The notes below the pieces were generated by a model, which was given only the letters and a program-made list of their open reading frames with translations, had not been told where the DNA came from and did not search any database. Source: Methylocystis echinoides (GTDB lineage Bacteria; Pseudomonadota; Alphaproteobacteria; Rhizobiales; Beijerinckiaceae). Taken from it: a stretch of 64,000 nucleotides of DNA. The stretch covers positions 1,314,501-1,378,500 of the forward strand of contig NZ_BSEC01000001.1 of NCBI RefSeq assembly GCF_027923385.1, in the 5' to 3' direction. The position numbers were made by a program, and so were the translations under genes. Shown one piece after another: positions 49,720-57,368 of this stretch (within the stretch, counting starts at the first letter, position 1; every line of letters begins with the position of its first letter).

Positions 49720-50517
49720 ATGACTTTCAAGGCTACGGTGTTCGGCGCGACGGCGTCGCTTCTGGCGTTCGGAACCGCTCTCGCCGCTGATCTGCCGAGC
49801 TACAAGGCTCCGCCGCCGCCGCCGCCCCCGCCGGCCGTGTACGACTGGTCGGGCTATCACTTCGGCGTCAGCGGTGGTTATGCGGGCGGCTCCGCGAGCT
49901 ATCTCTCCAGCATTTATGGCATCAACCCGGTGACCTATAACAGCCTGGGGTCGTCCTATGGCACGAGCGGCTTCATCGTCGGCGTGCAGAGCGGCGTCAA
50001 CTGGCAGTTCGCGAACAATGTCGTCGTCGGCTATGAGTCCGACTACAACTACATGGGCGTGAACTCCAACGACAGCGGCAACTGGGGCGGCATGGCCCTC
50101 AACAGCAATCTCCGCTGGTTCGGCGCCGAGCGTCTGCGCCTGGGCTACGCCTTCGGCCGCTTCCTTCCCTACATCACCGGCGGTCTGGCCTATGGTCAGC
50201 TCCACACCAACGGCGTCTACAACGCCGGCGGCATCCTGTTCCCGACCTCCAGCTCGAACTGGCAGGCCGGCTGGACCGTGGGCGCGGGCGTCGAATATGG
50301 CCTGTTCAACAACATTTCGGTCAAGGCGGAGTATCTCTACACGAGCCTCCAGGGCAACTACGGCTCGAGCGTCGGCTACAACGCCGCGACGCTCAACCCC
50401 GTCGCCTTCCGCACCTATATCGGCAATGGCTATGACACGCATATCGCGCGCGTCGGCGTGAATTATTCGTTCAAGAGCCTCGGCGCCCTCATCGGCATGC
50501 CGCAGCTTGGTCTGTAA
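49720..50517 (+). CDS. Omp25/RopB-like outer-membrane beta-barrel protein
   Basis: 265 residues from ATG 49720 with GGAG eight bases upstream. Signal peptide MTFKATVFGATASLLAFGTALAA, then a proline-rich linker KAPPPPPPPPAVYDWSGYH. The barrel has FGVSGGYAGG, QSGVNWQFANNVVVGYESDYN, RLRLGYAFGRFLPYITGGLAY and VKAEYLYTSL, ending in YSF-containing strand GVNYSFKSLG. Typical of major Rhizobiales outer-membrane proteins of eight strands. It resembles the second half of the 920-residue protein at 22135. Followed by a strong terminator. Confidence 0.9.
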   Translation: MTFKATVFGATASLLAFGTALAADLPSYKAPPPPPPPPAVYDWSGYHFGVSGGYAGGSASYLSSIYGINPVTYNSLGSSYGTSGFIVGVQSGVNWQFANNVVVGYESDYNYMGVNSNDSGNWGGMALNSNLRWFGAERLRLGYAFGRFLPYITGGLAYGQLHTNGVYNAGGILFPTSSSNWQAGWTVGAGVEYGLFNNISVKAEYLYTSLQGNYGSSVGYNAATLNPVAFRTYIGNGYDTHIARVGVNYSFKSLGALIGMPQLGL

Positions 50518-50542
50518 AGACCCGTTTCCCCGCATTTCTGAA

Positions 50543-50570
50543 GGCCCGGCCCTTTTCGGCCGGGCCTTTT
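50543..50570 (+). terminator. intrinsic terminator after the Omp25-like gene
   Basis: GGCCCGGCC (50543-50551) pairs with GGCCGGGCC (50558-50566), a nine-base stem, followed by TTTT. Confidence 0.85.
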
Positions 50571-50622
50571 CGCATTTCGGCCGGCTCTCGACGCGGCGCG
50601 CCGATGCGCTATTCTTCCGCCC

Positions 50623-51705
50623 ATGATGCGATCCGCCCCGCTCGTTCCGCCTGCCGCCAATCTCTCGCTGCTGACCGAACGCTCACGAGAGATATTTCGC
50701 CAGTTGGTCGACAGCTATCTGGCCACGGGCGAGCCCGTTGGCTCACGGCAATTGTCGCGCCTGCTGCCCATGACATTGTCGCCCGCCTCGGTGCGCAACG
50801 TCATGCAGGACCTGGAGGAGCTCGGACTCGTCTATTCGCCGCACACCAGCGCCGGCCGGTTGCCGACCGAGCTCGGCCTGCGCTTCTTCGTCGACTCCAT
50901 GCTCCAGATCGGCGACCTCGAAGACGCCGAGCGGGTGCGCATCGCCGCAGGCGTCGAAGCAGCGTCACATGCGCATGATTTCGAGGGCGTGCTGGCGGAA
51001 GCGACCAGTCTGCTCTCCGGGCTGACCCGCGTCGCCGGCGTGGTGGCGGCGACGAAGGAAAACGTGCGCCTGAAGCAGGTCGACTTCGTGCGTCTGGAGC
51101 CGGAGCGGGCGCTGGCGATCCTCGTCGCGGATGACGGGACCGTCGAGAACCGCGTCATTCCGGTGTCGCGCGACCTGCCGCCGTCGGCGCTGATCGAAGC
51201 CGCCAATTATCTCAACGCCCGCATCACCGGCCGCACGCTGGCGGAGGCGCGGGAGACGATCGAGACGTCGCGGCAGGCTGCGCAGGTCGAGCTCGATCAG
51301 CTGACCGCACGGCTCGTCGAGACCGGCTTTGCAAGCTGGGCCGGCGCGCCGAGCGACCGCCAGCTCATCGTGCGCGGGCAGGCGCATCTGCTCGAAGATC
51401 TGACAGCCGCGGCCGATCTCGAGCGCGTGCGGCTGCTCTTCGCCGATCTGGAAACCAAGACGGGCGTGATCGATCTGCTCGAGCGCGCGGAGCAGGGCGA
51501 CGGCGTGCGGATCTTCATCGGATCGGAGAACAAGCTGTTCTCCCTGTCCGGCTCTTCCTTGATCGCGGCGCCGCTGCGCGACAGTGAACGCCGCATCATC
51601 GGCGCCCTCGGGGTCATCGGGCCGACGCGGCTCAATTATGCGCGCATTGTGCCGATGGTGGATTACACGGCGAAAGTGGTGGCGCGCGTCCTCGGCGGCG
51701 CGTGA
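50623..51705 (+). CDS. hrcA: heat-inducible transcription repressor HrcA
   Basis: 360 residues. N-terminal winged helix: [25 protein letters not shown], then [30 protein letters not shown]. The GAF-like core and C-terminal [20 protein letters not shown] and [24 protein letters not shown] are canonical. HrcA binds CIRCE (TTAGCACTC-N9-GAGTGCTAA) before groESL and dnaK. I see no CIRCE in the window. In most relatives grpE follows directly; here a small gene on the other strand follows. Confidence 0.97.
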   Translation: MMRSAPLVPPAANLSLLTERSREIFRQLVDSYLATGEPVGSRQLSRLLPMTLSPASVRNVMQDLEELGLVYSPHTSAGRLPTELGLRFFVDSMLQIGDLEDAERVRIAAGVEAASHAHDFEGVLAEATSLLSGLTRVAGVVAATKENVRLKQVDFVRLEPERALAILVADDGTVENRVIPVSRDLPPSALIEAANYLNARITGRTLAEARETIETSRQAAQVELDQLTARLVETGFASWAGAPSDRQLIVRGQAHLLEDLTAAADLERVRLLFADLETKTGVIDLLERAEQGDGVRIFIGSENKLFSLSGSSLIAAPLRDSERRIIGALGVIGPTRLNYARIVPMVDYTAKVVARVLGGA

Positions 51706-51744
51706 CAACGGACGCGGCGCGCGCGCCGCGTCCTGTCGCCGGCT

Positions 51745-51999
51745 TCAATATCTGTCGTCGTCATAACGCCAGTCACGGCCCCAGTCGCGGTCTCGACGCC
51801 AATCGTCGTGGCGTCGCCAGCCGCCGCCATATCCCCAATGCTCGCGCGTCCACCAGCAATAGCCATTCTCGCAAATGCGCACGGCATGGGCCTGTTGCAG
51901 CGTGGGCGGCGCTGCGGGAGTCGAAACCGGCTGCGCCGCAAGCGAGGGACCGGCGCTGGCGAGCAGTGCAACGGTTGCGGTGAGGAGGAGGTGTTTCAT
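51745..51999 (-). CDS. small secreted Trp/Arg/Asp-rich protein
   Basis: 84 residues from ATG 51999 (a second ATG at 52008). Signal peptide MKHLLLTATVALLASAGPSLAA, then a short Ala/Pro/Thr spacer and a tail with CENGYCWWTREHWGYGGGW followed by alternating RRHDDWRRDRDW residues. Two cysteines could pair. I cannot name a family; such RD/W-rich secreted peptides are frequent in Rhizobiales. It converges on hrcA. Confidence 0.6.
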   Translation of the reverse strand: MKHLLLTATVALLASAGPSLAAQPVSTPAAPPTLQQAHAVRICENGYCWWTREHWGYGGGWRRHDDWRRDRDWGRDWRYDDDRY

Positions 52000-52392
52000 C
52001 TGTCTCATCCTTCGTCTTATGAATGCGGAGCGCCCGGGGGCGCGTCGCGGTTCCCGCTATCTGTCGTCTCCCTTTATGCTTTCAACGCGCAATATTTCCC
52101 GCCGGTGACCGTGCGCGGCATAGGCGACTCCGGCGACGATTCCGATTCGTCGACAGCTCCGCTCACGCAAAAAAACGGAAAAAAGCCCTGAAATTGAACC
52201 GTGTCCGGCAACGGTTGGGTTATCCACAATTTGCACTAACGCACTGAAAGAAAGCTCTCTCGATCTTGGTCTTGACTTTTGATTGCGTGGCCTAAGCTGT
52301 TTTCACCGTTGAGATTTTGCCGCAATCCTCCTCAATAAGACGTGTTGACAGACGCTCGACCAGCCCGGTTGGTGTGATGACGGGAGGCATCA
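52000..52392. other. 393-bp intergenic region with a DnaA-box-like site
   Basis: No credible gene. It holds a perfect TTATCCACA at 52220-52228, an inverted repeat AACCG-N10-CGGTT just before it, AT-rich stretches around 52165-52190 and possible promoter elements for the coiled-coil gene. I see no cluster of DnaA boxes. Confidence 0.5.
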
Positions 52393-52917
52393 ATGGACTC
52401 GCTCGATCTCGATCAGGTTGTGGATGAGATCATTCCCAGGGAACAGAATTCCAAGGCGCATCGACCTGCCGAGCCGGCCCTTCGTCCGACGTTGAACGGA
52501 CATGGAGCCGATGACGCGATGGCTGCGCTTGCGCTCGTTTCCGAAGCGGCGGACGCCATTCGCAAGCTTGAAGAGCAATCCGCCCAGGCGGTCGCGCGTG
52601 CGCACAGCGCCGCCAACGCCGTCATGGAGAAGCTCGAACGCACGGTTGAACGCGCCGAACGCGCCGAAAACGCCCTGCGCCAGGCGGAGGTCGAGATCAA
52701 CGATCTCACCGCGAACGCCATGCAGGCCCATGAGGATCTCGAAATGCTGCGGTCGGTCCTCGCGTCGCGGGAGAACGATCTGGCGTCGATGGAGCAGCGC
52801 GCCGCCGCCGCCGAAAAGCGCGCCGATGAGGCCAACGCCGCGATCCAGCGCATCGTCGGCGCGATCCGCACGCAGCTTCCGGTTTCCGGCGACGTCGCCG
52901 AGCGCGACGAGCGCTAG
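52393..52917 (+). CDS. coiled-coil protein of unknown function
   Basis: 174 residues (GGGAGGC precedes the ATG). After an acidic start it is one long coiled coil from about residue 55 to 150 (KLEEQSAQAVARAHSAANAV, then EKLERTVERAERAENALRQA). No signal peptide or membrane helix. I do not recognise the family. A membrane protein gene follows in the same direction after 63 bp; a scaffold function with it is conjecture. Confidence 0.65.
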   Translation: MDSLDLDQVVDEIIPREQNSKAHRPAEPALRPTLNGHGADDAMAALALVSEAADAIRKLEEQSAQAVARAHSAANAVMEKLERTVERAERAENALRQAEVEINDLTANAMQAHEDLEMLRSVLASRENDLASMEQRAAAAEKRADEANAAIQRIVGAIRTQLPVSGDVAERDER

Positions 52918-52980
52918 AGCGATTGCTGAAACGTAAGCGGGAGGCGACAGCTTTGCTGCGTCCCCGCTGCAAGGCGCTGA

Positions 52981-53460
52981 ATGAACCTGCATAGTCTTTA
53001 CGCTGATAGCCGGGAGCGCGAGCGCGCTTTCCACCATGTCCGCATTGCGTCGAGTCAGAGCGTCCAGACCATCGTCGACAGCGTCCTTCACGACATGGCG
53101 GTGCTGGATTCGAAAAGCGCCGCCCTGCTTCAATTCATCTCCGTCGTGCTGGCGGCGCTCACTTTTGCGCTCGGGCTCGTAAACGAAAGCGCCCCTTACG
53201 CCCCTCTCATCAGAGGCGGCATTTTTGTCTTCATGGGCGTGCTGGGCCTTGCCGCCTGGATTGATCTGCGCTGCCTGCGGTCGCTCGGCCCCTCGCGCGC
53301 GCTCCAGTCGACGACCGAATTCGAAAACGAGATGCTGACCGAAATCTCCCATCGCCGGGAGAGATATCGGCTTGCGCTCCATATCGCCGAAACCACTTTC
53401 GCGCTGCTTGCGCTGTTTGTCCTGGTCTGGATGCTGCTCGCGCGCGGCGCGCATCTTTGA
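52981..53460 (+). CDS. small membrane protein, three predicted helices
   Basis: 159 residues: a cytoplasmic N-terminus (RERERAFHHVRIASSQSVQTI), two adjacent helices (LLQFISVVLAALTFALGLV and PLIRGGIFVFMGVLGLAAW) then a polar stretch and a final helix (TTFALLALFVLVWMLLA). Its plan and DSKSAALLQFISVVLAAL start recall membrane effectors with a DUF5706-like region, but no nucleotide cyclase lies beside it. No name is given. It may be cotranscribed with the coiled-coil gene. Confidence 0.6.
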   Translation: MNLHSLYADSRERERAFHHVRIASSQSVQTIVDSVLHDMAVLDSKSAALLQFISVVLAALTFALGLVNESAPYAPLIRGGIFVFMGVLGLAAWIDLRCLRSLGPSRALQSTTEFENEMLTEISHRRERYRLALHIAETTFALLALFVLVWMLLARGAHL

Positions 53461-53518
53461 TCCCCCGCGCGGGAGGCGCCCTCCGTTTGACGGAAGGCGT
53501 CGTCGCCGCAAGGGCGCG

Positions 53519-54793
53519 TCAGCCGAACGCCTGCTGAAGGTCCGCCAGCAGGTCGTCTGGATGCTCGATGCCGATCGAAAGTCGGATCAGCGCCGGCGTA
53601 ATGCCGATCTCGCGTCGCGCCGCCTCGCTCAGTCCCGAATGCACCGTTGTCGCGGGATGGCAGACAAGCGACTCCGTGCCGCCGAGGCTGACGGCCAGCT
53701 TGAATATCTGCAGGCGGTTGAGAAAGGCGAAGGCTTCCGCCTGTCCACCCTTCACCTCGAAGGAAAATGTCGAGCCCGCCGATGTTGACTGACGCGCCAT
53801 GAGCTGGCGCGCGGGATGATCGTCCGCAAGCAGCGGCGGGTAGTGCACGCTGGCGATCTGCGGATGCCCGGCAAGAAAACGCGCGACGATCTCGGCGTTG
53901 CTGGCGGCCCGCGCCATGCGCAGCGATAGCGTCTCGAGAGAGCGGGTGAGCATCCAGCAGGAATGCGGATCGAGTTGCGTCCCGATCGCGCTGCGCATGG
54001 CGCGTATCGGTTTGAGCGCTACGGCGGAGCCGATGACCGCGCCGGCGATGAGGTCGCTGTGTCCGCCGACATATTTGGTCAGGGAGTAGAGCGACAGATC
54101 GGCGCCATGGGCGAGAGGAGATTGGAACACCGGGCCGAGAAGCGTATTGTCACAACAGACAATCGGACGCTCTCCCTGACGCGCGCCGATCTCCTCGGCG
54201 ATCCGTCGCACAAGCGCGATGTCGACGAGGCTGTTCATCGGGTTCGACGGCGTCTCGATGAAGATCATCGCAATGCGTCCATCAGCGCCCGCGCGCGCGG
54301 CCGCGGCGCGAATGTTCTCGGCGTCGAGACCATTGGTGAAACCGACGCCTTTCACGCCGAGCGGCGCGAGCGTGCGGTCGATGAGAACCTCTGTGCCGCC
54401 ATAGAGCGGCCGGCTGTGCAGGACGGTCTCGCCGGGCCGCACATAGGTCAACATGGTCGTGGCGATCGCCGCCATGCCCGAGGAGAACACAAGGCCGCCT
54501 TCGGCGCTCTCGTGAATCGCCAGGCGATCCTCGACGATTTCCAGATTTGGATGATTGAAGCGCGAATAGACGAGTCCCGGCGGGCCATCCTGCGGAAGCG
54601 GCTGCCGCCCCGCCATATAATCGAAAAAGTCGCGCCCCTGTTCGGCGGTCTTGAAGACGAAGGTGGAGGTGAGAAAAACAGGCGGCTTGACCGAGCCTTC
54701 TGACAGCGCCGGGTCGTAGCCATAGCTCAGCATCAGCGTTTCCGGCGCGAGGTCGCGGTCGCCGATTTTCGATTTGTGGTAGCGAATGGGCAT
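53519..54793 (-). CDS. methionine gamma-lyase / cystathionine gamma-synthase family PLP enzyme
   Basis: 424 residues from ATG 54793 (AAGGACCGGAG just before it). Cys/Met metabolism PLP family: PLP-Lys240 in [14 protein letters not shown], phosphate-binding [13 protein letters not shown], and [18 protein letters not shown]. The C-terminal [20 protein letters not shown] is also standard. The long [15 protein letters not shown] insertion near residue 65 and length fit a subgroup annotated as cystathionine gamma-synthase family or methionine gamma-lyase. Exact substrate is unclear. A CTCAAA-N6-TTTGAG inverted repeat lies in its leader. Confidence 0.88.
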   Translation of the reverse strand: MPIRYHKSKIGDRDLAPETLMLSYGYDPALSEGSVKPPVFLTSTFVFKTAEQGRDFFDYMAGRQPLPQDGPPGLVYSRFNHPNLEIVEDRLAIHESAEGGLVFSSGMAAIATTMLTYVRPGETVLHSRPLYGGTEVLIDRTLAPLGVKGVGFTNGLDAENIRAAAARAGADGRIAMIFIETPSNPMNSLVDIALVRRIAEEIGARQGERPIVCCDNTLLGPVFQSPLAHGADLSLYSLTKYVGGHSDLIAGAVIGSAVALKPIRAMRSAIGTQLDPHSCWMLTRSLETLSLRMARAASNAEIVARFLAGHPQIASVHYPPLLADDHPARQLMARQSTSAGSTFSFEVKGGQAEAFAFLNRLQIFKLAVSLGGTESLVCHPATTVHSGLSEAARREIGITPALIRLSIGIEHPDDLLADLQQAFG

Positions 54794-54809
54794 CTCCGGT
54801 CCTTTCCGG

Positions 54810-54827
54810 CTCAAAACGTCGTTTGAG
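54810..54827 (-). promoter_or_regulatory. inverted repeat in the leader of the PLP enzyme gene
   Basis: CTCAAA (54810-54815) and TTTGAG (54822-54827), six-base spacer, lie 17-34 bases upstream of the start codon. An operator of an Lrp/MdeR-type regulator is one possibility; a short leader hairpin is another. Confidence 0.4.
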
Positions 54828-54950
54828 ACTTAAAGTAGCGCGGTCCGGGCCGAAATTCTTTGGCGCAGGGGCAAAGCTACAGCGCAGACTTGTCCGAAGG
54901 GCGGAATTGAGGCAGTTTCCACCCGCTCATCTGGGGGAGAAGTCTGACGC

Positions 54951-56045
54951 ATGCAAAATTCCGGCGCATCGCGCAGCGTGAAAATCGCTGCGTTCCTGTT
55001 CAGCGCGGCAATTTTCGTCGCCGCTGTCGCCGCGCTCGACATGACGGTCTCAAAACTCGTTCCCACCGGCGTCAATGAAGCTGACCCGAAACTGGGCTGG
55101 CGGCTGAAGAAGAACGTTACCTATCGCCGCGAGAAGACGACCTTCGCGGGACGCAAATACGATGTCACACTTGCGACGGACGAATATGGGACCCGCACCT
55201 TCGGCGCCAGGCGCACTGCGCCGATCCGCATTCTCGTCCTTGGCGATTCCTTCACCGGGGAGCCCTACGCCTCGAACGACCAGATGTGGTATGCGGCCCT
55301 TGTCCGGCGGCTCGCGGAGCTGACGGGCCGGCCGCTCGATGATTTTTACGTGGTCGCCGCGGCTTCGGGCGGCTATGGCACCTTGCAGACCCTGCTCCTG
55401 TCGCAGGAAGTGAAGCAGTTCTACACGCCGACGCTCCTCATCCATCAATTCTGCGACAACGACTTCAGCAACAACAGTTTCGCGCAGGAGCAGAAATCCG
55501 TCGTCCTGAACCAGTGGATGCAGCGGCCCTATCTTGCGACCGATCGCGAGACGATCGTCTGGCACGAGGGAACGCTTGCGCGCCTCTATCGCGCAATGCT
55601 CTATCGCTCCGCTCTGTTCGGCGTGTTCGACCGCGCCTTGCAGGTGTCCCTGTCCAGCCATTACGGCGGCTACCTCATGATCAAGGAGAAGGACAAGGAC
55701 GCGTATCTCAGGGAGGTGCGCGCGGCCACTTATGATCCGGAGGCGATCGACCTCACGCGCTTCCTGCTCGCAAAGCTTCGCAGGACATTCGAGAATGTGC
55801 CGGCGGCGATGTTCGATTGCCCGATCGAACCCACGTCGGTCAACAGCATCTGGGTGGACGCCGCAAGGACTGCGGGCTTCACGCCGATCACGGCGCCATC
55901 GGACGATCTTCTCACGGCCAAGGCGCGTGGCGAACTCGACCTGTTCGCCACGGACGGCGCGCATCTCTCGGATACGGGCAACGAGGTGATGGGCCGGGTG
56001 CTTGCGCAGGAAATCCTGTCGCTGGGCCTCATCCAGAACAGATGA
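54951..56045 (+). CDS. SGNH/GDSL-hydrolase-like protein with N-terminal membrane helix
   Basis: 364 residues. One N-terminal hydrophobic helix (VKIAAFLFSAAIFVAAVAALD) anchors it or is a signal peptide. SGNH block I is ILVLGDSFTGE; block III-like Gly is in ASGGYGTLQ; block V has ATDGAHLSDTGNEV with the catalytic Asp/His. The same order is found in the two related genes at 62-64 kb. It may remove acyl or acetyl groups from a surface glycan. It ends exactly next to the stop of the convergent phosphatase gene, with no gap. Confidence 0.75.
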   Translation: MQNSGASRSVKIAAFLFSAAIFVAAVAALDMTVSKLVPTGVNEADPKLGWRLKKNVTYRREKTTFAGRKYDVTLATDEYGTRTFGARRTAPIRILVLGDSFTGEPYASNDQMWYAALVRRLAELTGRPLDDFYVVAAASGGYGTLQTLLLSQEVKQFYTPTLLIHQFCDNDFSNNSFAQEQKSVVLNQWMQRPYLATDRETIVWHEGTLARLYRAMLYRSALFGVFDRALQVSLSSHYGGYLMIKEKDKDAYLREVRAATYDPEAIDLTRFLLAKLRRTFENVPAAMFDCPIEPTSVNSIWVDAARTAGFTPITAPSDDLLTAKARGELDLFATDGAHLSDTGNEVMGRVLAQEILSLGLIQNR

Positions 56046-57347
56046 TCAGGCGCCGGGCTTTCTTTCCACGATGAGACAGCCGATGTCGTCCGCCTGTTCG
56101 ACGCCCGCCGCAAAGGCGTCGACGACGGCGAAGAGCGTTGAGAGCATTTCGCGGGGCGGGGCGCCGGCCCCTTGCGTCACAGCGTCGATAAAGCGCGCGT
56201 CGCCGAACTCCTCTTTCGCAGCGTTCATCGCTTCTGTTACGCCATCCGTAATCAGGATGAGCTTCTCGCCGGGTTCGAGCCGACACGTCTCGGTTCTGGC
56301 GACGCGGCCCGCGTCGATCGCCAGTGGCAGGCCGGTGGGCTTGAGGCGCCGCATCTCCCCCTGCGCCGACAGATGCACCGGCGCGACATGGCCGCAATTC
56401 GCATAGGTCAACTCGCCGCTGCGTAAATCCAGCACGCCGAAAAAGACAGTGGCGAACATGGTCGCCTCATTGTCGGCGCAAAGCAGGCTGTTCGCGCGCG
56501 CGATGACGTCCGCCACCTCCCGCCGATCGCGACCGACGGTGCGCAGCAGCGTGACGACGATGGAGGTGAAGAGACTCGCCGGCGTCCCCTTGCCGCAGAC
56601 GTCGCCGATGGAGAAGGCGAGGCGATCGTCGTCGAGCAGAAAAAAATCATAGAAGTCCCCGCCGACCTGTCGCGTTGGCCTGATCCTGCCGGCGACCTCG
56701 ATATCGGCGCGCGCCTTGTTCAAAGCGTCGTCTTTCGGAAGGAAGGATTGCTGGATCAGGGCGGCGCTCGCCATTTCGTCTTGCTGGCGCCGCTTGCCGA
56801 CGATCTCATTGGCGAAGCGGCGAAAGGCGGCCGCGAAAGAGGCGAGCGCGGGCGGCGGATTGTCGAGGTCCTCGAGGATGCCGCTGTTGAACTGCCGATT
56901 TTCGAGCGCGCCGAGCGCGTCCGAATAGACGGCGAGCGCTTCATTCACCGAGGCGATGCGCTGTCCAAGCTGCTCGATGGCCGAGAGCAGCAGCTGTGGC
57001 GACTGGAGCCCGAGTTCGAGAAGCTGCGGGCGTGTGATTTCATAGAGCCGCGCATGGGTCGCCGCCTTGATGCTGGCCGTGCGCGGAAGCGCCGCGAGGG
57101 CGCCGATCTCGCCGATGAGCCGCGGCGCCGTGAGGGTCGCGAGCGGCGTCTCGCCATAGGCGGTTTCGGCGTAGACGAGCACCGCGCCCTGCTCGAGATA
57201 GAAGGCGGCGTCGGTCCGCTCGCCCTGGCGGACGAGCAGGGTTTCGGGCGCAAGATCAATTTGTCGCGCGCCGGGGAGGAGCGCCAGAATGGCTTCCGAT
57301 GTGTCGTCCTCGGCGAAGCCGATCTTGCTTTCTGTACTGTCTGACAT
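56046..57347 (-). CDS. cyclic-nucleotide-domain PP2C-type (SpoIIE/RsbU) serine phosphatase
   Basis: 433 residues. Residues ~15-135 are a cNMP-binding (Crp-like) domain: LVRQGERTDAAFYLEQGAVLVY and LIGEIGALAALPRTASI with the usual Glu and Arg. A helical linker follows to ~215. Residues ~217-430 are a SpoIIE-type phosphatase with VGGDFYDFF (Asp231), GDVCGKGTPASL (Asp249) and LITDGVTEA (Asp368), the metal-binding aspartates. Such enzymes dephosphorylate STAS-domain proteins in partner switching. It follows the GPP34-MFS gene by 21 bp; a STAS gene lies just beyond that gene in the divergent direction. Confidence 0.9.
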   Translation of the reverse strand: MSDSTESKIGFAEDDTSEAILALLPGARQIDLAPETLLVRQGERTDAAFYLEQGAVLVYAETAYGETPLATLTAPRLIGEIGALAALPRTASIKAATHARLYEITRPQLLELGLQSPQLLLSAIEQLGQRIASVNEALAVYSDALGALENRQFNSGILEDLDNPPPALASFAAAFRRFANEIVGKRRQQDEMASAALIQQSFLPKDDALNKARADIEVAGRIRPTRQVGGDFYDFFLLDDDRLAFSIGDVCGKGTPASLFTSIVVTLLRTVGRDRREVADVIARANSLLCADNEATMFATVFFGVLDLRSGELTYANCGHVAPVHLSAQGEMRRLKPTGLPLAIDAGRVARTETCRLEPGEKLILITDGVTEAMNAAKEEFGDARFIDAVTQGAGAPPREMLSTLFAVVDAFAAGVEQADDIGCLIVERKPGA

Positions 57348-57368
57348 TGAAAAGTCGCCGGCCTGACG

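Noticed and set aside
52200..52392. Chromosomal replication origin
   Set aside because: Only one DnaA box, and none of the usual neighbours (dnaA, hemE, parAB) are present.
52981..53460. Pycsar-type defence effector
   Set aside because: Layout is similar but no pyrimidine cyclase is next to it and the sequence match is too weak by eye.
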